Source: MH13 sp042140245
GTDB taxonomy: Bacteria; Pseudomonadota; Alphaproteobacteria; Rhizobiales; MH13
Length of the DNA stretch: 64,000 bases
Assembly (NCBI RefSeq): GCF_042140245.1
Contig: NZ_CP159483.1
Location: forward strand, 1,240,001-1,304,000
Reading direction: 5' to 3'
The translations under genes and the position numbers were made by a program. A model generated the notes under the pieces. The model was not told the DNA's origin. It worked only from the letters and a program-made list of their open reading frames with translations, and searched no databases. Positions 51,050-60,200 of this stretch are shown piece by piece (position 1 is the first letter of the stretch; every line of letters starts with the position of its first letter).

Positions 51050-51763
51050 ATGTCGGCTGACTTGGATTTACCGCCCCAGCGCCACCCAGGCATGTTGGTG
51101 TCGGCCTTTTGGCAGGCTGCCCATGAGTACGGCGCGCGACACCTCAGTCGCCAGACCGACGATGGAGCCGAGGAAGCTTTCTGGCAGGACTATGCGCCCA
51201 ATTATGACCGGAGTAGCCCGTTGGCCGAATGTGCAACCGATCTGGTCAATGATTTGCGCACCATGATCTGCGCGAATTGGGATATGGTGGAGATCGGCCC
51301 AGGCTCAGGCGCTTTCACGCGGCGTCTGGCGCCTGAACTCTCCGAGATTACCGTGATTGAACCGTCAGCAGCGATGCGCGCCGAGTTTCAACGGCTTTGG
51401 CATCGGCCGAGTGCCGTTAAGACAATTGGTTGCAAATGGGAAGAAGCTCCAGTCTTGAAGGCAGATTTCGTTTTTGGCGCTAATGCTTTCTATCGCATCA
51501 AGGACATTACAACCGCTCTTATGAAAATGAATGACGTGGCACGACATCGCGTGGCGTTGGTACAAACCATCGGTCGTCCCCATGCCAATCCACTTGCTGT
51601 TGATATCGACGGTATGGTGCATGAGCGCGAACGGGCAGACTGCTTGTGCGACGTACTCGAAGAAATGGGCATCTCGCACAATCGACGCGACTACCATATC
51701 GACCGGCCTGATGGGCCAGGCATGGTGGCGTTGATCGATTGGGTTCCAAAGGCGTCATTGTAG
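51050..51763 (+). CDS. Class I SAM-dependent methyltransferase
   Basis: A 237-residue Rossmann methyltransferase. Motif I is VEIGPGSGAFTRRLA, motif II VIEPSAAMRAEF, and DFVFGANAFYRIKDI marks the later strand. ATG 51050 is preferred for AAGGAAC nine bases upstream. The gene lies right before the cobalamin riboswitch, in the same direction but outside the riboswitch-controlled unit. It may be linked to the B12 uptake genes functionally. Substrate unknown. Confidence 0.83.
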   Translation: MSADLDLPPQRHPGMLVSAFWQAAHEYGARHLSRQTDDGAEEAFWQDYAPNYDRSSPLAECATDLVNDLRTMICANWDMVEIGPGSGAFTRRLAPELSEITVIEPSAAMRAEFQRLWHRPSAVKTIGCKWEEAPVLKADFVFGANAFYRIKDITTALMKMNDVARHRVALVQTIGRPHANPLAVDIDGMVHERERADCLCDVLEEMGISHNRRDYHIDRPDGPGMVALIDWVPKASL

Positions 51764-51828
51764 ACGTCGGTTTGATTGACACAGTCTGGCAAGTTGAGCA
51801 TCCTGGCTGTGATGGTTCTGGCTGGGCA

Positions 51829-52012
51829 GTGATGCAGGCCGGATGAAAAGGGAACATGGTGCGGTGTAGCCAACAGGCGCCAAATCCATGACTGCCCCCG
51901 CAACTGTGAGCGGTGAGCCCATCAGCGATAAACCACTGGGTTTGGTGACTACACACCAACCTGGGAAGGTGCTGAGAGGCTAAGACCCGCAAGTCAGGAG
52001 ACCTGCCATCAC
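51829..52012 (+). ncRNA. Adenosylcobalamin riboswitch
   Basis: The conserved B12-aptamer blocks appear in order: AAAAGGGAAC (51847-51856), GCCCCCGCAACTGTGAGCG (~51894-51912, the core element), ACCACTGGG, TGGGAAGG and AGTCAGGAGACCTGCC (~51992-52007). The outer stem pairs GTGATGCAGG with CCTGCCATCAC. Downstream, GGCC-GAAA-GGCC followed by TGTTTT (52088-52105) may be the regulated terminator before DUF1636-btuFCD. With high B12 the operon should be off. Confidence 0.9.
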
Positions 52013-52153
52013 GTGACTTAAAACCTTCGGGCGGGGTGCCCCGGGACGGTGATGTGATGACGACGAACGCTTTCCAAACATGTGTGGGGCCGAAAGGCCT
52101 GTTTTCATCGACCGTTTTCCGAAACCCACCGTGGATTCGGGAGACGATGCGCC

Positions 52154-52603
52154 ATGCACACCCTCAATCGGGTTTGCTTGACGGTCTGCACGCGCTGCCG
52201 ACCGCCTGAGTTCACCAGCCCCGATGAAGAGCGTCCCGGCTACAAGCTAGCGGCAGCAATCCTGCGTCGCGTCCAACGGCATGCGGCACTACCTCTGGCC
52301 ATTCATATGCGTGGTGCGCGCTGCATGAGCCAGTGCAAGCGTCCCTGCGTTGTCGCCCTATCGGCACCTGCCAAGTTCACGCTTCTATTCGGCGACCTTA
52401 GTGCGGGCACCGACGCCCATGCGGTGATCACGCTTGCCCAGCAATATGCCGAAAGTAGCGACGGCCTCGTGCCCCGCGCGGAACGACCCGCGCCTCTGCG
52501 TGCCGGCATTCTCGGTCGCATCGCACCGCTTGGATTCGCCGGTGACATCATCGACCCCGCCTTTGCTTTCCCACCAAATCCAACCAAAGGACACTTTCCA
52601 TGA
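52154..52603 (+). CDS. DUF1636 protein (ferredoxin-like, Cys motif)
   Basis: A 149-residue protein of family DUF1636, thioredoxin-like ferredoxin relatives. Cysteines occur as CLTVCTRCRPP near the N-terminus and CMSQCKRPC near residue 55, able to bind a [2Fe-2S] cluster or a metal. It is the first gene under the cobalamin riboswitch, overlapping btuF by four bases. Such genes occur next to cobalt/B12 loci; the function is unknown. The ATG at 52154 is used. Confidence 0.78.
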   Translation: MHTLNRVCLTVCTRCRPPEFTSPDEERPGYKLAAAILRRVQRHAALPLAIHMRGARCMSQCKRPCVVALSAPAKFTLLFGDLSAGTDAHAVITLAQQYAESSDGLVPRAERPAPLRAGILGRIAPLGFAGDIIDPAFAFPPNPTKGHFP

Positions 52604-53574
52604 AACTGCTGCCCATTCTTGCGCTGGTCGGCGCGGTGCCGTTTGCGACGCTCGCACAGGCCAACGATCATTTTCCTTATGTCGACCAGAATTGCGGTTT
52701 CACGCACACCTATGAGACAGCGCCAACAAACGCCGTTACCCTTTCCAACAACGCCACCGAGCTCATGCTCGCGCTCGGCTTAGAGGCCAACATGGTCGGC
52801 ACCTCCTACATGGCCAACATGACCATCAGCCCGCAGTTTGAAGACGCTTACAATTCGGTTCCAATCCTGTCGCCGCTTGTTGCGACCACCGAACAGCTCA
52901 TCAATGCCGAAGCGGACTTTGTCTATGCCGGTTACCCAGATGGGTTCTCCGAAAGCCGCAACCCCCGTCCGATGCTGCACGACCTTGGTATGGCCACACG
53001 CCTGAACACTGAAGGGTGCAATCTCGGCAAGTTCGGCTTCGATGAGCTTTTTGAGGAAATCCGTTCCGTTGCTGGGATCTTCGGTGTGCCTGAGCGCGGA
53101 GAGGAACTGATTGCTGACATGCAAGCCCGCATTGCCGATGTGGAGGAGCGGCTGCAAGGCGTCGAGCCCATCCCGGTGTTCATTTACAATGGTGGCGAGG
53201 ATACGCCATGGGCTGTCTTGGGGAACACCATGCTAAGCCATGTGGTTGAGCGTGCTGGTGGAGCCAACATCCTGGGTGATATCGACAATCGCTATGGCAG
53301 CACATCGTGGGAGCAGCTTGTCGAACAAGCGCCAGAGCACATTGTGGTCTTTTACTCCGGCACGTCGAGCGGACAGGTGGTTGAAAACCCCGAAGTCAAT
53401 CTCGGTCAAGCGCGGGTCGCCACACTGGAAGCCAACCCAATAATTGCGGGCGTGCCAGCGGTTGAAAACGATGCGTACACGCTGATCGTCTCCGTGAACG
53501 GTCAACCGGGACCCAGCTCTGTCGATGCCCTGGAGCGGCTGGCACACGCGTTTCATCCTGAAGCGTTTGAGTAA
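52600..53574 (+). CDS. btuF: Cobalamin ABC transporter substrate-binding protein
   Basis: A 324-residue periplasmic protein of the BtuF/FhuD fold (family 8). Signal peptide residues ~1-21 (ending LAQA). Domains: TNAVTLSNNATELMLALGLEANMVGTSY then a long connecting helix and IPVFIYNGGEDTPWAVLGNTMLSHVVERAGG, ending ALERLAHAFHPEAF. Related proteins bind B12, haem or ferric siderophores. Position under a B12 riboswitch makes cobalamin the best guess. Overlaps DUF1636 by ATGA. Confidence 0.85.
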   Translation: MKLLPILALVGAVPFATLAQANDHFPYVDQNCGFTHTYETAPTNAVTLSNNATELMLALGLEANMVGTSYMANMTISPQFEDAYNSVPILSPLVATTEQLINAEADFVYAGYPDGFSESRNPRPMLHDLGMATRLNTEGCNLGKFGFDELFEEIRSVAGIFGVPERGEELIADMQARIADVEERLQGVEPIPVFIYNGGEDTPWAVLGNTMLSHVVERAGGANILGDIDNRYGSTSWEQLVEQAPEHIVVFYSGTSSGQVVENPEVNLGQARVATLEANPIIAGVPAVENDAYTLIVSVNGQPGPSSVDALERLAHAFHPEAFE

Positions 53575-53591
53575 GGCCTGGTACCTCGCAC

Positions 53592-54767
53592 GTGAGTGAC
53601 GTGCCCACCACGAACGAACAGGGTGGCTCCGATGAGCGCGCCGCCCTGCTGGCGACGTTGCGCGCGGCACCGCCGAAGGCGACCGACGCCAAGGTGGTAC
53701 GTCTTGCGCGGTCCTCTAGCACCCGAGATCAGGGGCGCTATGCCGCGGTGTTGGCGGGCATGCTGGCCCTGATAGGTATTGCGGCAGTCGCCGGTCTGAT
53801 GATTGGTTCGGTCACCATTCCTGCTGGTACCGCGCTGTCCATCCTCCTTCACCGGATTTCCGGTGGTCTGCTCCTGGAGCCGGACTGGCGGCAAGCACAT
53901 GAGATCATCATCGTGCAGACCCGCATGCCGCGTGTGATCCTGGCGGCTGTTGTTGGCGCAAGCCTCGGCGTGGCTGGCATGGTCATTCAGGCCATCGTTC
54001 GCAATCCGCTTGCCGGCCCTTCAATCCTCGGCGTTTCGTCCGGCGCAGCTACTGGTGCCGTCATTGTCATGCGCTTTGGCCTTCTGGTTGCGGGCGCGTT
54101 CACGCTGCACATTGCGGCTTTTGTCGGCGGCTTGATCGCGCTTTCCATTGTCTTTTGGATTGCGCGGACAGGTGGTCATATGACGCCAACCCGTCTTGTT
54201 CTGGCTGGCATTGCTGTGAGCGCTGTCTTGTCTGCGCTCACCAGCCTTCTTGTTCTTACCTCACCTGATCCGCAGCTAGCTGCCCGCGTTTTGTTTTGGA
54301 CTCTGGGCGGCTTTGGCAGCGCGCAATGGTCGATCCTCCCGATTCCCGTGGTGGCGCTTGCGGTGGGTTTGGCTATCATGCTGGTGCAGGCACGCCGCTT
54401 GAATCTGTTGATGGCAGGCGATGAAAGCGCCGTTGCATTGGGTCTGGATGTGGAGCGCTTTCGTCGCACCATGTTCGTGCTGACGGCGGGCCTTACCGGA
54501 ATCACGGTCGCTGTGTCGGGTGTTATCGGTTTTGTCGGCCTTATCATGCCCCACATCGTGCGCCTGATGGTAGGTGCCGATCATCGCAAAGCGCTGCCTG
54601 CGGTAGCCTTGCTGGGCGCAAGCTTCACCATCGCTGCGGATCTGGTCGCCCGTTCAATCATCGCGCCGCTAGAGCTACCGGTCGGCATTGTAACCGCTTT
54701 GGTTGGTGGACCTTTCTTCATCTGGCTGTTGCGGCGTGATGCTCGCAGCCTCAGCGTCAACCGTTGA
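53592..54767 (+). CDS. btuC: Cobalamin/iron-type ABC transporter permease
   Basis: A 391-residue FecCD/BtuC-type permease with ten predicted helices, after a polar N-terminal arm of about 45 residues. Typical segments are RMPRVILAAVVGASLGVAGMVIQAIVRNPLAGPSILGVSSGAATG and GFVGLIMPHIVRLMVG. The GTG start follows the binding protein by 17 bases. It forms a homodimeric channel with BtuD. Confidence 0.87.
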   Translation: MSDVPTTNEQGGSDERAALLATLRAAPPKATDAKVVRLARSSSTRDQGRYAAVLAGMLALIGIAAVAGLMIGSVTIPAGTALSILLHRISGGLLLEPDWRQAHEIIIVQTRMPRVILAAVVGASLGVAGMVIQAIVRNPLAGPSILGVSSGAATGAVIVMRFGLLVAGAFTLHIAAFVGGLIALSIVFWIARTGGHMTPTRLVLAGIAVSAVLSALTSLLVLTSPDPQLAARVLFWTLGGFGSAQWSILPIPVVALAVGLAIMLVQARRLNLLMAGDESAVALGLDVERFRRTMFVLTAGLTGITVAVSGVIGFVGLIMPHIVRLMVGADHRKALPAVALLGASFTIAADLVARSIIAPLELPVGIVTALVGGPFFIWLLRRDARSLSVNR

Positions 54768-55537
54768 CCCTGCAACCTGGAACGCTGTCGCTCAGCGATG
54801 TCAGCGTAGAGATCGCCGGTAAGAGGCTCGTTGAGGCGATCAGCTTTGATGTCGCGCCAGGCGAAATGGTAGGCTTGCTCGGTCCCAATGGGTCGGGGAA
54901 ATCCACCTTGCTGCGCACAATCTACAAGGTGGTGAAACCTGTAACCGGAACGGTGCTGGTCAACGGCCAAGATGTGCAGCGTCGGTCGTCTGCTTGGGTC
55001 GCGCAGAACGTTGCTGCGGTCCTTCAAGACATGCCTGCGGATTTTCCTCTGACCGTTCGCGATGTCGTCACTATGGGGCGTTCGGCCCACAAAGCTGTGC
55101 TCGAACCCGACACGGCGCACGACCGTGACTTGATCGATGCGGCGTTGCGGTTACAGGGCCTGGAGGACCTGTCGAGTCGCTCCTTCAGAACTCTCTCTGG
55201 TGGCGAACGCCAACGGGCACTACTCGCCCGGGCGCTCGTGCAACAACCCACGATTTTGGTGCTTGACGAGCCGACCAATCACCTCGACATTCTCTTCCAA
55301 CTCTCTCTGCTGGAATTTGTACGCGAACTCGGGATCACCATCGTTGCGGCCTTGCACGATCTAAATCTTGCAGCGAGATTTTGCGATCGTATTTGCTTGA
55401 TGGATGGTGGGCAGATGGCTGCGCTCGGCACACCGGAAGACGTGCTAACAAGCGAACGAGTTGAAGCGGTCTATGGGGTCAAAATGCTGGTCGAGCGTCA
55501 CCCAGGAACAGGAAACGTTTTTCTGTTGCCCGTTTAA
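54764..55537 (+). CDS. btuD: Cobalamin/iron-type ABC transporter ATP-binding protein
   Basis: A 257-residue ABC ATPase with Walker A GPNGSGKS, Q-loop VLQDMPADF, signature LSGGERQR, Walker B LVLDEPTNHLD and switch ALHDLN, all of the BtuD/FepC type. The start overlaps the permease stop (TTGA), a non-ATG start that depends on coupling. Third transporter gene under the riboswitch. Confidence 0.88.
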   Translation: MTLQPGTLSLSDVSVEIAGKRLVEAISFDVAPGEMVGLLGPNGSGKSTLLRTIYKVVKPVTGTVLVNGQDVQRRSSAWVAQNVAAVLQDMPADFPLTVRDVVTMGRSAHKAVLEPDTAHDRDLIDAALRLQGLEDLSSRSFRTLSGGERQRALLARALVQQPTILVLDEPTNHLDILFQLSLLEFVRELGITIVAALHDLNLAARFCDRICLMDGGQMAALGTPEDVLTSERVEAVYGVKMLVERHPGTGNVFLLPV

Positions 55538-55613
55538 CGAGCGCACCTCCAAGCATGGCTGATCATCAGCGAGTTTTGTGAAATCTCAAATAGTTGATTT
55601 TTTTTCGCTGATA

Positions 55614-55632
55614 TTTGCGTTTTAATCGCAAA
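55614..55632. promoter_or_regulatory. Inverted repeat TTTGCG-N7-CGCAAA
   Basis: Perfect six-base arms in an AT-rich segment (55590-55650) between btuD and sufC. It could be an operator, for example for a redox or iron regulator, or a terminator for btuD; it lies about 120 bases before the sufC start. Confidence 0.4.
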
Positions 55633-55752
55633 AAGTGTTAATTAGCATTGCCTGATGATAGGTGCCCTGCCGTCGTGGAAGCCGTATCAACCTACGCGGA
55701 TCCGGCCTCTTTGGCAGCCTTGCACAGTGCTTTCACTTGGAGATTTTGCACC

Positions 55753-56463
55753 ATGCTTGCGTTCAAAAATGTGTCAGTTTCCGTCGGTCACCAGGAGGTG
55801 GTGCGTGATCTCAGTCTCACGGTGGCGCCGGGAGAGCTGCATGTTTTGATGGGGCCAAATGGGTCGGGCAAGTCCAGCCTGTTGGCAGCAGCTATGGGCC
55901 TCGACGGATATCAGGTGACCCAAGGTGACGTTCTGTTCAATGGTCAATCTGTTCTCAAACTCTCAACCGATGAGCGGGCCAAACGCGGTATGGGTTTGGC
56001 GTTTCAGCGCCCTCCCGCGCTTGAAGGTGTGACCTATGCCGCCTTTGCCAGCGCCATCGGCGCGGAAGACATATTGGAGCAGGAAGCAGCGCGGCTCGAT
56101 CTGGCGCAGTTTGCGCACCGTGACCTCAATGTCGGCTTTTCGGGCGGGGAGACCAAGCGTTCAGAGGTGCTCAAACTCATCCTGCAAGCGCCTCGCCTGA
56201 TGATGTTTGATGAACCTGAAAGCGGCGTTGATCTTGAGCATGTGGCTGTGGTTGGCCAAGCGATCAAGCGCGCTGTGTCTACGCAAACGCCCGATGGCCA
56301 GGCCCGCGCGGGAATCATCATCACGCACACCGGTCTCATCCTCGACCATATCGACACGGCGCATGGCCACATCATCAGCGATGGTCGTTTGGTGCATAGC
56401 GGTGATGCGCGCGAGCTGTTTCGTCACGTTCAAAGCCATGGCTATCGCGCACCGGCAGCCTGA
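55753..56463 (+). CDS. sufC: SufC-like Fe-S assembly ATPase
   Basis: A 236-residue ABC ATPase of the SufC type: LHVLMGPNGSGKSSLLAAAMG (Walker A), RPPALEGVTYAAF (Q-loop region), the diverged signature FSGGETKR and LMMFDEPESGVDLEH (Walker B with the SufC-typical ESGVD), and IITHTG switch. ATG 55753 is chosen. It pairs with the SufB-like protein just downstream. No SufS, SufE, SufA or IscR is near, so this is a minimal two-gene unit of the kind described as SmsCB. Confidence 0.85.
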   Translation: MLAFKNVSVSVGHQEVVRDLSLTVAPGELHVLMGPNGSGKSSLLAAAMGLDGYQVTQGDVLFNGQSVLKLSTDERAKRGMGLAFQRPPALEGVTYAAFASAIGAEDILEQEAARLDLAQFAHRDLNVGFSGGETKRSEVLKLILQAPRLMMFDEPESGVDLEHVAVVGQAIKRAVSTQTPDGQARAGIIITHTGLILDHIDTAHGHIISDGRLVHSGDARELFRHVQSHGYRAPAA

Positions 56464-56515
56464 CATCCAACACAGCCCATTTGGCGACACGGCACACTGA
56501 CAAGAAAGGCTTCGC

Positions 56516-57646
56516 ATGACCGAGACCACGACGCTCAACAGGCAAGATGATTTCCGGCTGAGCAACGAAGAGCGCGCCATCTTGCATGATGTTGGTTATG
56601 ACGATGAGGCGCAGCGCTCGGCCACGTCCATCCTCATCGATCGACACGTACGGATTGTGCGATCCACCCACGAGGATGTGGTGACGATGCCTTTGGCGGA
56701 GGCCCTGCGCACCTATGATTTTGTTCAAGATCTGATGTTCGGGCAGGTTGCGCCGGACAGCAATGAGGATTTGCAGGAAATCTCCGCCCATATGGATGAC
56801 CCTCTGGGCCACTTCACATGGGTCAAACCAGGCGCCAAGGTGATGCTGCCCGTCCAAAGCTTCACGCTTTTGGAGATGCCACAAGGCCGCCAGTTTACCC
56901 ACGACATCACGCTGATAGATGAAGGCGCTGAGGTGGAGATGATCTCTGGCTCAACCGTGCCCCAATCGGTACATGCCGGACGGCACGTTTGCCTGTCAGA
57001 AACCTATATGCGCGCTGGCGCTCAAAGCCGTTCGGTGTCGATCGAGCATTGGGGCGGCAACATGGAGGTGCGCAGCTACAGCTACAGCCAGATGGACCAA
57101 GGCTCGCACAGTTCGTCCACGGCGATCAGCCTTGGGGCCATTCGTGATCATGAGGCCTTTTCGCACATCACTTTGGCCGAAGACGCTCATTCTGTATCGC
57201 AATCAATTGTGCTCGCGGTAGACGGCACCAGCAAACGGATCGATGATGAGATCACCCTGGCAGCACGAGGCGCGCGCTGCGAAAGCGTGACGCGCATGGT
57301 TGCCGCCGGAGGGACCATCATCAACAATGCAGTGCTGATTGGTGATGCCGCCGAGACCACTGGTTTTTTGGGCTGTGACGGCCTGAAGCTCACTGAGTCA
57401 GGCGAGATCACAGCCGTGCCGGCGCTTCGCGCGAAGGCCGAGGGCGCGCAGCTTAGCCACGAAGCGTCGGTTGGCATGGTGAGTTCGGAAAAGCTTGGTT
57501 ACCTTATGGCGTCCGGCCTTGATGAAGACACCGCGCGCGGTCTGATCGTGCAAGGTTTTCTGTCGCTCAACAGCGACTACATTCCGCAAACCGTTCAAGA
57601 ACGTGTGATAGAAATGATCGTCCAAGCCAAGTCGGGTGGGATGTGA
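56516..57646 (+). CDS. sufB: SufB/SufD-family Fe-S scaffold protein
   Basis: A 376-residue beta-helix scaffold, shorter than E. coli SufB (495). The C-terminal core is present: CDGLKLTESGEITAVPALRA, then QLSHEASVGMVSSEKLGYLM with His315 and Glu316, matching the HE pair of SufB. The position of E. coli Cys405 (SQCGAH) is replaced here by an acidic/Gly stretch (ESGEIT), while Cys287 lies nearby in FLGCDG. It has no N-terminal SufB extension, like archaeal or SmsB proteins. It is translated after sufC with a 52-base gap. Confidence 0.83.
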   Translation: MTETTTLNRQDDFRLSNEERAILHDVGYDDEAQRSATSILIDRHVRIVRSTHEDVVTMPLAEALRTYDFVQDLMFGQVAPDSNEDLQEISAHMDDPLGHFTWVKPGAKVMLPVQSFTLLEMPQGRQFTHDITLIDEGAEVEMISGSTVPQSVHAGRHVCLSETYMRAGAQSRSVSIEHWGGNMEVRSYSYSQMDQGSHSSSTAISLGAIRDHEAFSHITLAEDAHSVSQSIVLAVDGTSKRIDDEITLAARGARCESVTRMVAAGGTIINNAVLIGDAAETTGFLGCDGLKLTESGEITAVPALRAKAEGAQLSHEASVGMVSSEKLGYLMASGLDEDTARGLIVQGFLSLNSDYIPQTVQERVIEMIVQAKSGGM

Positions 57647-58240
57647 GGTGAAGCTGACGGGCCGCCGGAAAGTGACCATGTTGGGTGGCCGCACGCCTGG
57701 CTTTCACGAGCGAAGGGCGACGTGCTGGCGGACGCGGGGGTCAAAGCAATGCCTGGGTATGAGAAGGTGCACATGTTTGGTTTGCTGGCGAACGTGCTGA
57801 GGCAAGGCGCGTGCGTGACGTCGCGCTGAAGAGCGGGTGGGGCAAAGACGCGCTGAGGATTTCTGGGTTTTGGCGGGCCGCTTAGCTTACTCGCTAAACC
57901 TGCCAGGCACTGTGACCTCACGTGGGCACGTTAACATGAGGGTTCTTGTGCTTTCAGTCCACGTGCATGATCAGCAAAATCGGCGTTGCCGAGTGCTTCA
58001 CCTGCAGCATACCAATCAAGAGCCAAGCAGATATTGTGATCTGGGCCATGCATCCCAATCTCATGAAGATGAGCGACGGCAAGTGCGGACGATGCATCGC
58101 CCTCTCCGGAACTGGAAACCTTGGAGTTGGCCGAGAGCATCGAACAGTAGAGCTCGCTTCCCTCAGACGAACACGCAAAAGCACGCTGTTAGACGGAAAG
58201 TACTGTGAGCAACCAAAGCACCGTGCAAACTCACAATGAG
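57647..58240. other. Stretch without a convincing gene
   Basis: About 590 bases. The first half is GC-rich with no family signal on either strand. The second half holds a possible short Sel1-like fragment on the minus strand, noted separately. Confidence 0.4.
57931..58140 (-). pseudogene. Possible Sel1-repeat fragment
   Basis: A 69-codon frame reads GEGDASSALAVAHLHEIGMHGPD then ICLALDWYAAGEALGNADFA, which follows the Sel1 repeat spacing (A-LA-LY--G, ALDWY--A---G-A-A). It has no ribosome site and only about 1.5 repeats, so it is probably a degraded piece or chance. Confidence 0.3.
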
Positions 58241-58918
58241 TTAGTGCACCTCCAGCGTAGATGGTCTTGGACCCATGTCCCAAAAAGGATCTAGCACGAC
58301 CACAAACCTCGTCTGCCCCGAACCCTCAATTGGCGGCGAGCGATGGAGTAAGCCAGACGTTGGAGGCTGCGGCGATTGGCTGCCATGAAGAATTATGGGC
58401 GCACTTGTTGGAACCGTGAACACCTGCGCAGGCTCGCCTCCGTTTGGTGCAATGCCATACTGTGTACCCGGACCGCGATAGGTGCATATGAGGCGAGCGG
58501 TGACGGCATCGATATGAAACTTCGGGCACGTGGTTTCCGAGGCTACATCTAGTCGGAGGCGGAGGTATTTTGAACCCAACAGGTTGGCGAAAATATTCGC
58601 TAGTGTGGCGACGTCATCTATCAGGGCCTGTCTACCGACGCCATTTGGTGTATCGGCCAAATTACACAGCTCCGTAAGTGCTGATGGCACCGCCTCCACA
58701 GGCAGCACGAGCCGACCACTGGGCAACTGCTTAGGATCCAGATTGTCCAGCCATGCTTGGAGGGAGGAGTCTACTCTTCGATTCCAAATCGCTGCCGCGC
58801 AACCAGGCTCTAGGAAATCCTGAAGGTTTTCAGGCTTCTCCGCAAAAGCCACTCCAACTGCAGCTTCATCAGCATATTGCTGAGTCAGGTTCACGAGACT
58901 TGCTCCGCACGTCGCCAA
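58241..58918 (-). CDS. DUF1826 protein of the zinc regulon
   Basis: A 225-residue protein of family DUF1826, found beside COG0523 GTPases. Recognisable parts are FLEPGCAAAIWNRRV, LRLRLDVASETTCPKFHIDAVTARLICTYRGPGTQYG and the HRSPP segment before RFVVVLDPFWD. The His and Cys residues in TTCPKFHID could bind metal. It overlaps the CobW gene by 28 bases and is therefore under the Zur-box promoter at 60116. Function unknown; likely helps survival in low zinc. Confidence 0.8.
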   Translation of the reverse strand: MATCGASLVNLTQQYADEAAVGVAFAEKPENLQDFLEPGCAAAIWNRRVDSSLQAWLDNLDPKQLPSGRLVLPVEAVPSALTELCNLADTPNGVGRQALIDDVATLANIFANLLGSKYLRLRLDVASETTCPKFHIDAVTARLICTYRGPGTQYGIAPNGGEPAQVFTVPTSAPIILHGSQSPQPPTSGLLHRSPPIEGSGQTRFVVVLDPFWDMGPRPSTLEVH

Positions 58919-60102
58919 GACGGGAACGGGTCGGGAAGGTCAAGAAACGCGTCTGGTCCCGGCGCCACATCCTGAGGCACCAAGCAAGCATCCAGGCGCG
59001 CGCGCAGATGCGGCCAATCAATACCCGCCCCGATGAAAACAATCTCCTGGCGTCTATCACCCCATGGTTCAACCCATCGTTCGGCGAGGTAGGAGCGCGC
59101 ACTTTCATGGTCCGGCCAGCGCTCCTTGGGCACCGATGCCCACCAGGTGCCCAAGGGTTTGACCGAGGAAAGGGCACCAGCGAGCGAGAACTCCGCCACC
59201 ACATCGGGCTGGGTTGCGATCCAAAAATGCCCTTTGGCGCGGATGACGCCAGGCATGGAGCTGTTCAGAAGCGCATGAATGGCCGACGGATCAAATGGGC
59301 TTCGCGCCCGATAAACATAGGACGCAACGCCATACTCTTCGGTTTCCGGCACATGGTCTGCAAACCCGTAAAGCTCTTTGGCCCACATGGGATGTTCGTG
59401 CGCGGCCTGGAAATCAAAGAGCCCGGTATCAAGGATCGCATCACTGGCGACATCGGAATGATTGGTTTCGATGATCTTCGCATCGGCATTCAGACTGCGA
59501 ATGATCTTGCGCGCGGCATCCGTGCGATCTGGCCCGGCATCGTTGGTTTTGTTGAGCACAACGACATCAGCAAACTCGATCTGATCGGTAAGCAGATGAA
59601 CAAGCGTCCGCTCATCCTCTTCACCCAGCGTTTCACCGCGGTCGCTTAGAAAATCATGGCTTGAATAGTCATTGAGCAGGTTCACTGCATCGACAACGGT
59701 CACCATCGTATCCAGGCGCGCAACATCCGCCAGGCTCTCACCATCCTCGTCGCGGAAGTCGAACGTAGCAGCAACAGGCAGCGGCTCGGAAATACCCGTG
59801 CTTTCTATCAGCAGGTAGTCAAACCGCCCTTCAGCTGCGAGCCTGCGAACCTCTGCCAAAAGATCGTCTCGTAATGTGCAGCAGATGCACCCGTTGGACA
59901 TCTCCACCATGGTCTCTTCGGTCCGCGACAGTTCAGTGTCAGCGCGCACCAGATCAGCATCAATGTTCACCTCGGACATGTCGTTGACGATCACCGCCAC
60001 ACGCCGCCCTTCGCGGTTGTTCAAAACACGATTGAGAAGCGTGGTCTTGCCGGCACCCAAAAAGCCAGAAAGCACCGTTACGGGGAGGCGAGTATCGGTC
60101 AT
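58891..60102 (-). CDS. COG0523 (CobW-family) zinc metallochaperone GTPase
   Basis: A 403-residue G3E GTPase. P-loop GFLGAGKT at 13-20, the metal-binding CICC at 72-75 (with NGCICCTLRDDL), the LIESTGISEP switch, and NKTND (G4). The C-terminal CobW_C domain follows (GVASYVYRARSPFDPSAIHALL). It is transcribed from a Zur-box promoter, so it is a zinc-type COG0523 (ZigA/ZNG1-like) rather than a cobalamin-synthesis CobW, despite the B12 operon nearby. Confidence 0.88.
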   Translation of the reverse strand: MTDTRLPVTVLSGFLGAGKTTLLNRVLNNREGRRVAVIVNDMSEVNIDADLVRADTELSRTEETMVEMSNGCICCTLRDDLLAEVRRLAAEGRFDYLLIESTGISEPLPVAATFDFRDEDGESLADVARLDTMVTVVDAVNLLNDYSSHDFLSDRGETLGEEDERTLVHLLTDQIEFADVVVLNKTNDAGPDRTDAARKIIRSLNADAKIIETNHSDVASDAILDTGLFDFQAAHEHPMWAKELYGFADHVPETEEYGVASYVYRARSPFDPSAIHALLNSSMPGVIRAKGHFWIATQPDVVAEFSLAGALSSVKPLGTWWASVPKERWPDHESARSYLAERWVEPWGDRRQEIVFIGAGIDWPHLRARLDACLVPQDVAPGPDAFLDLPDPFPSWRRAEQVS

Positions 60103-60115
60103 GATTAGTTTCCAA

Positions 60116-60130
60116 TGTTATTACATAACA
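60116..60130 (-). promoter_or_regulatory. Zur box TGTTAT-TAC-ATAACA
   Basis: A perfect 6-base palindrome with 3-base spacer, 14 bases upstream of the COG0523 start. It shares the motif TGTKAT-N3-ATAACA with the sites in the znuA/zur gap at 61480 and, with one difference, 61511. Confidence 0.72.
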
Positions 60131-60200
60131 AAACAAAGCCCCATGAAAGGCCGATTGATCCCATTTTGATTTGTGTGGGTGCAGCGGCATTCATGGGCAA

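Noticed and set aside
58110..58152. Second integrase-tail match (LELAESIEQ) on the + strand
   Set aside because: Only about nine residues resemble the integrase end and no other integrase box is present; the opposite strand has an equally weak Sel1-like reading.
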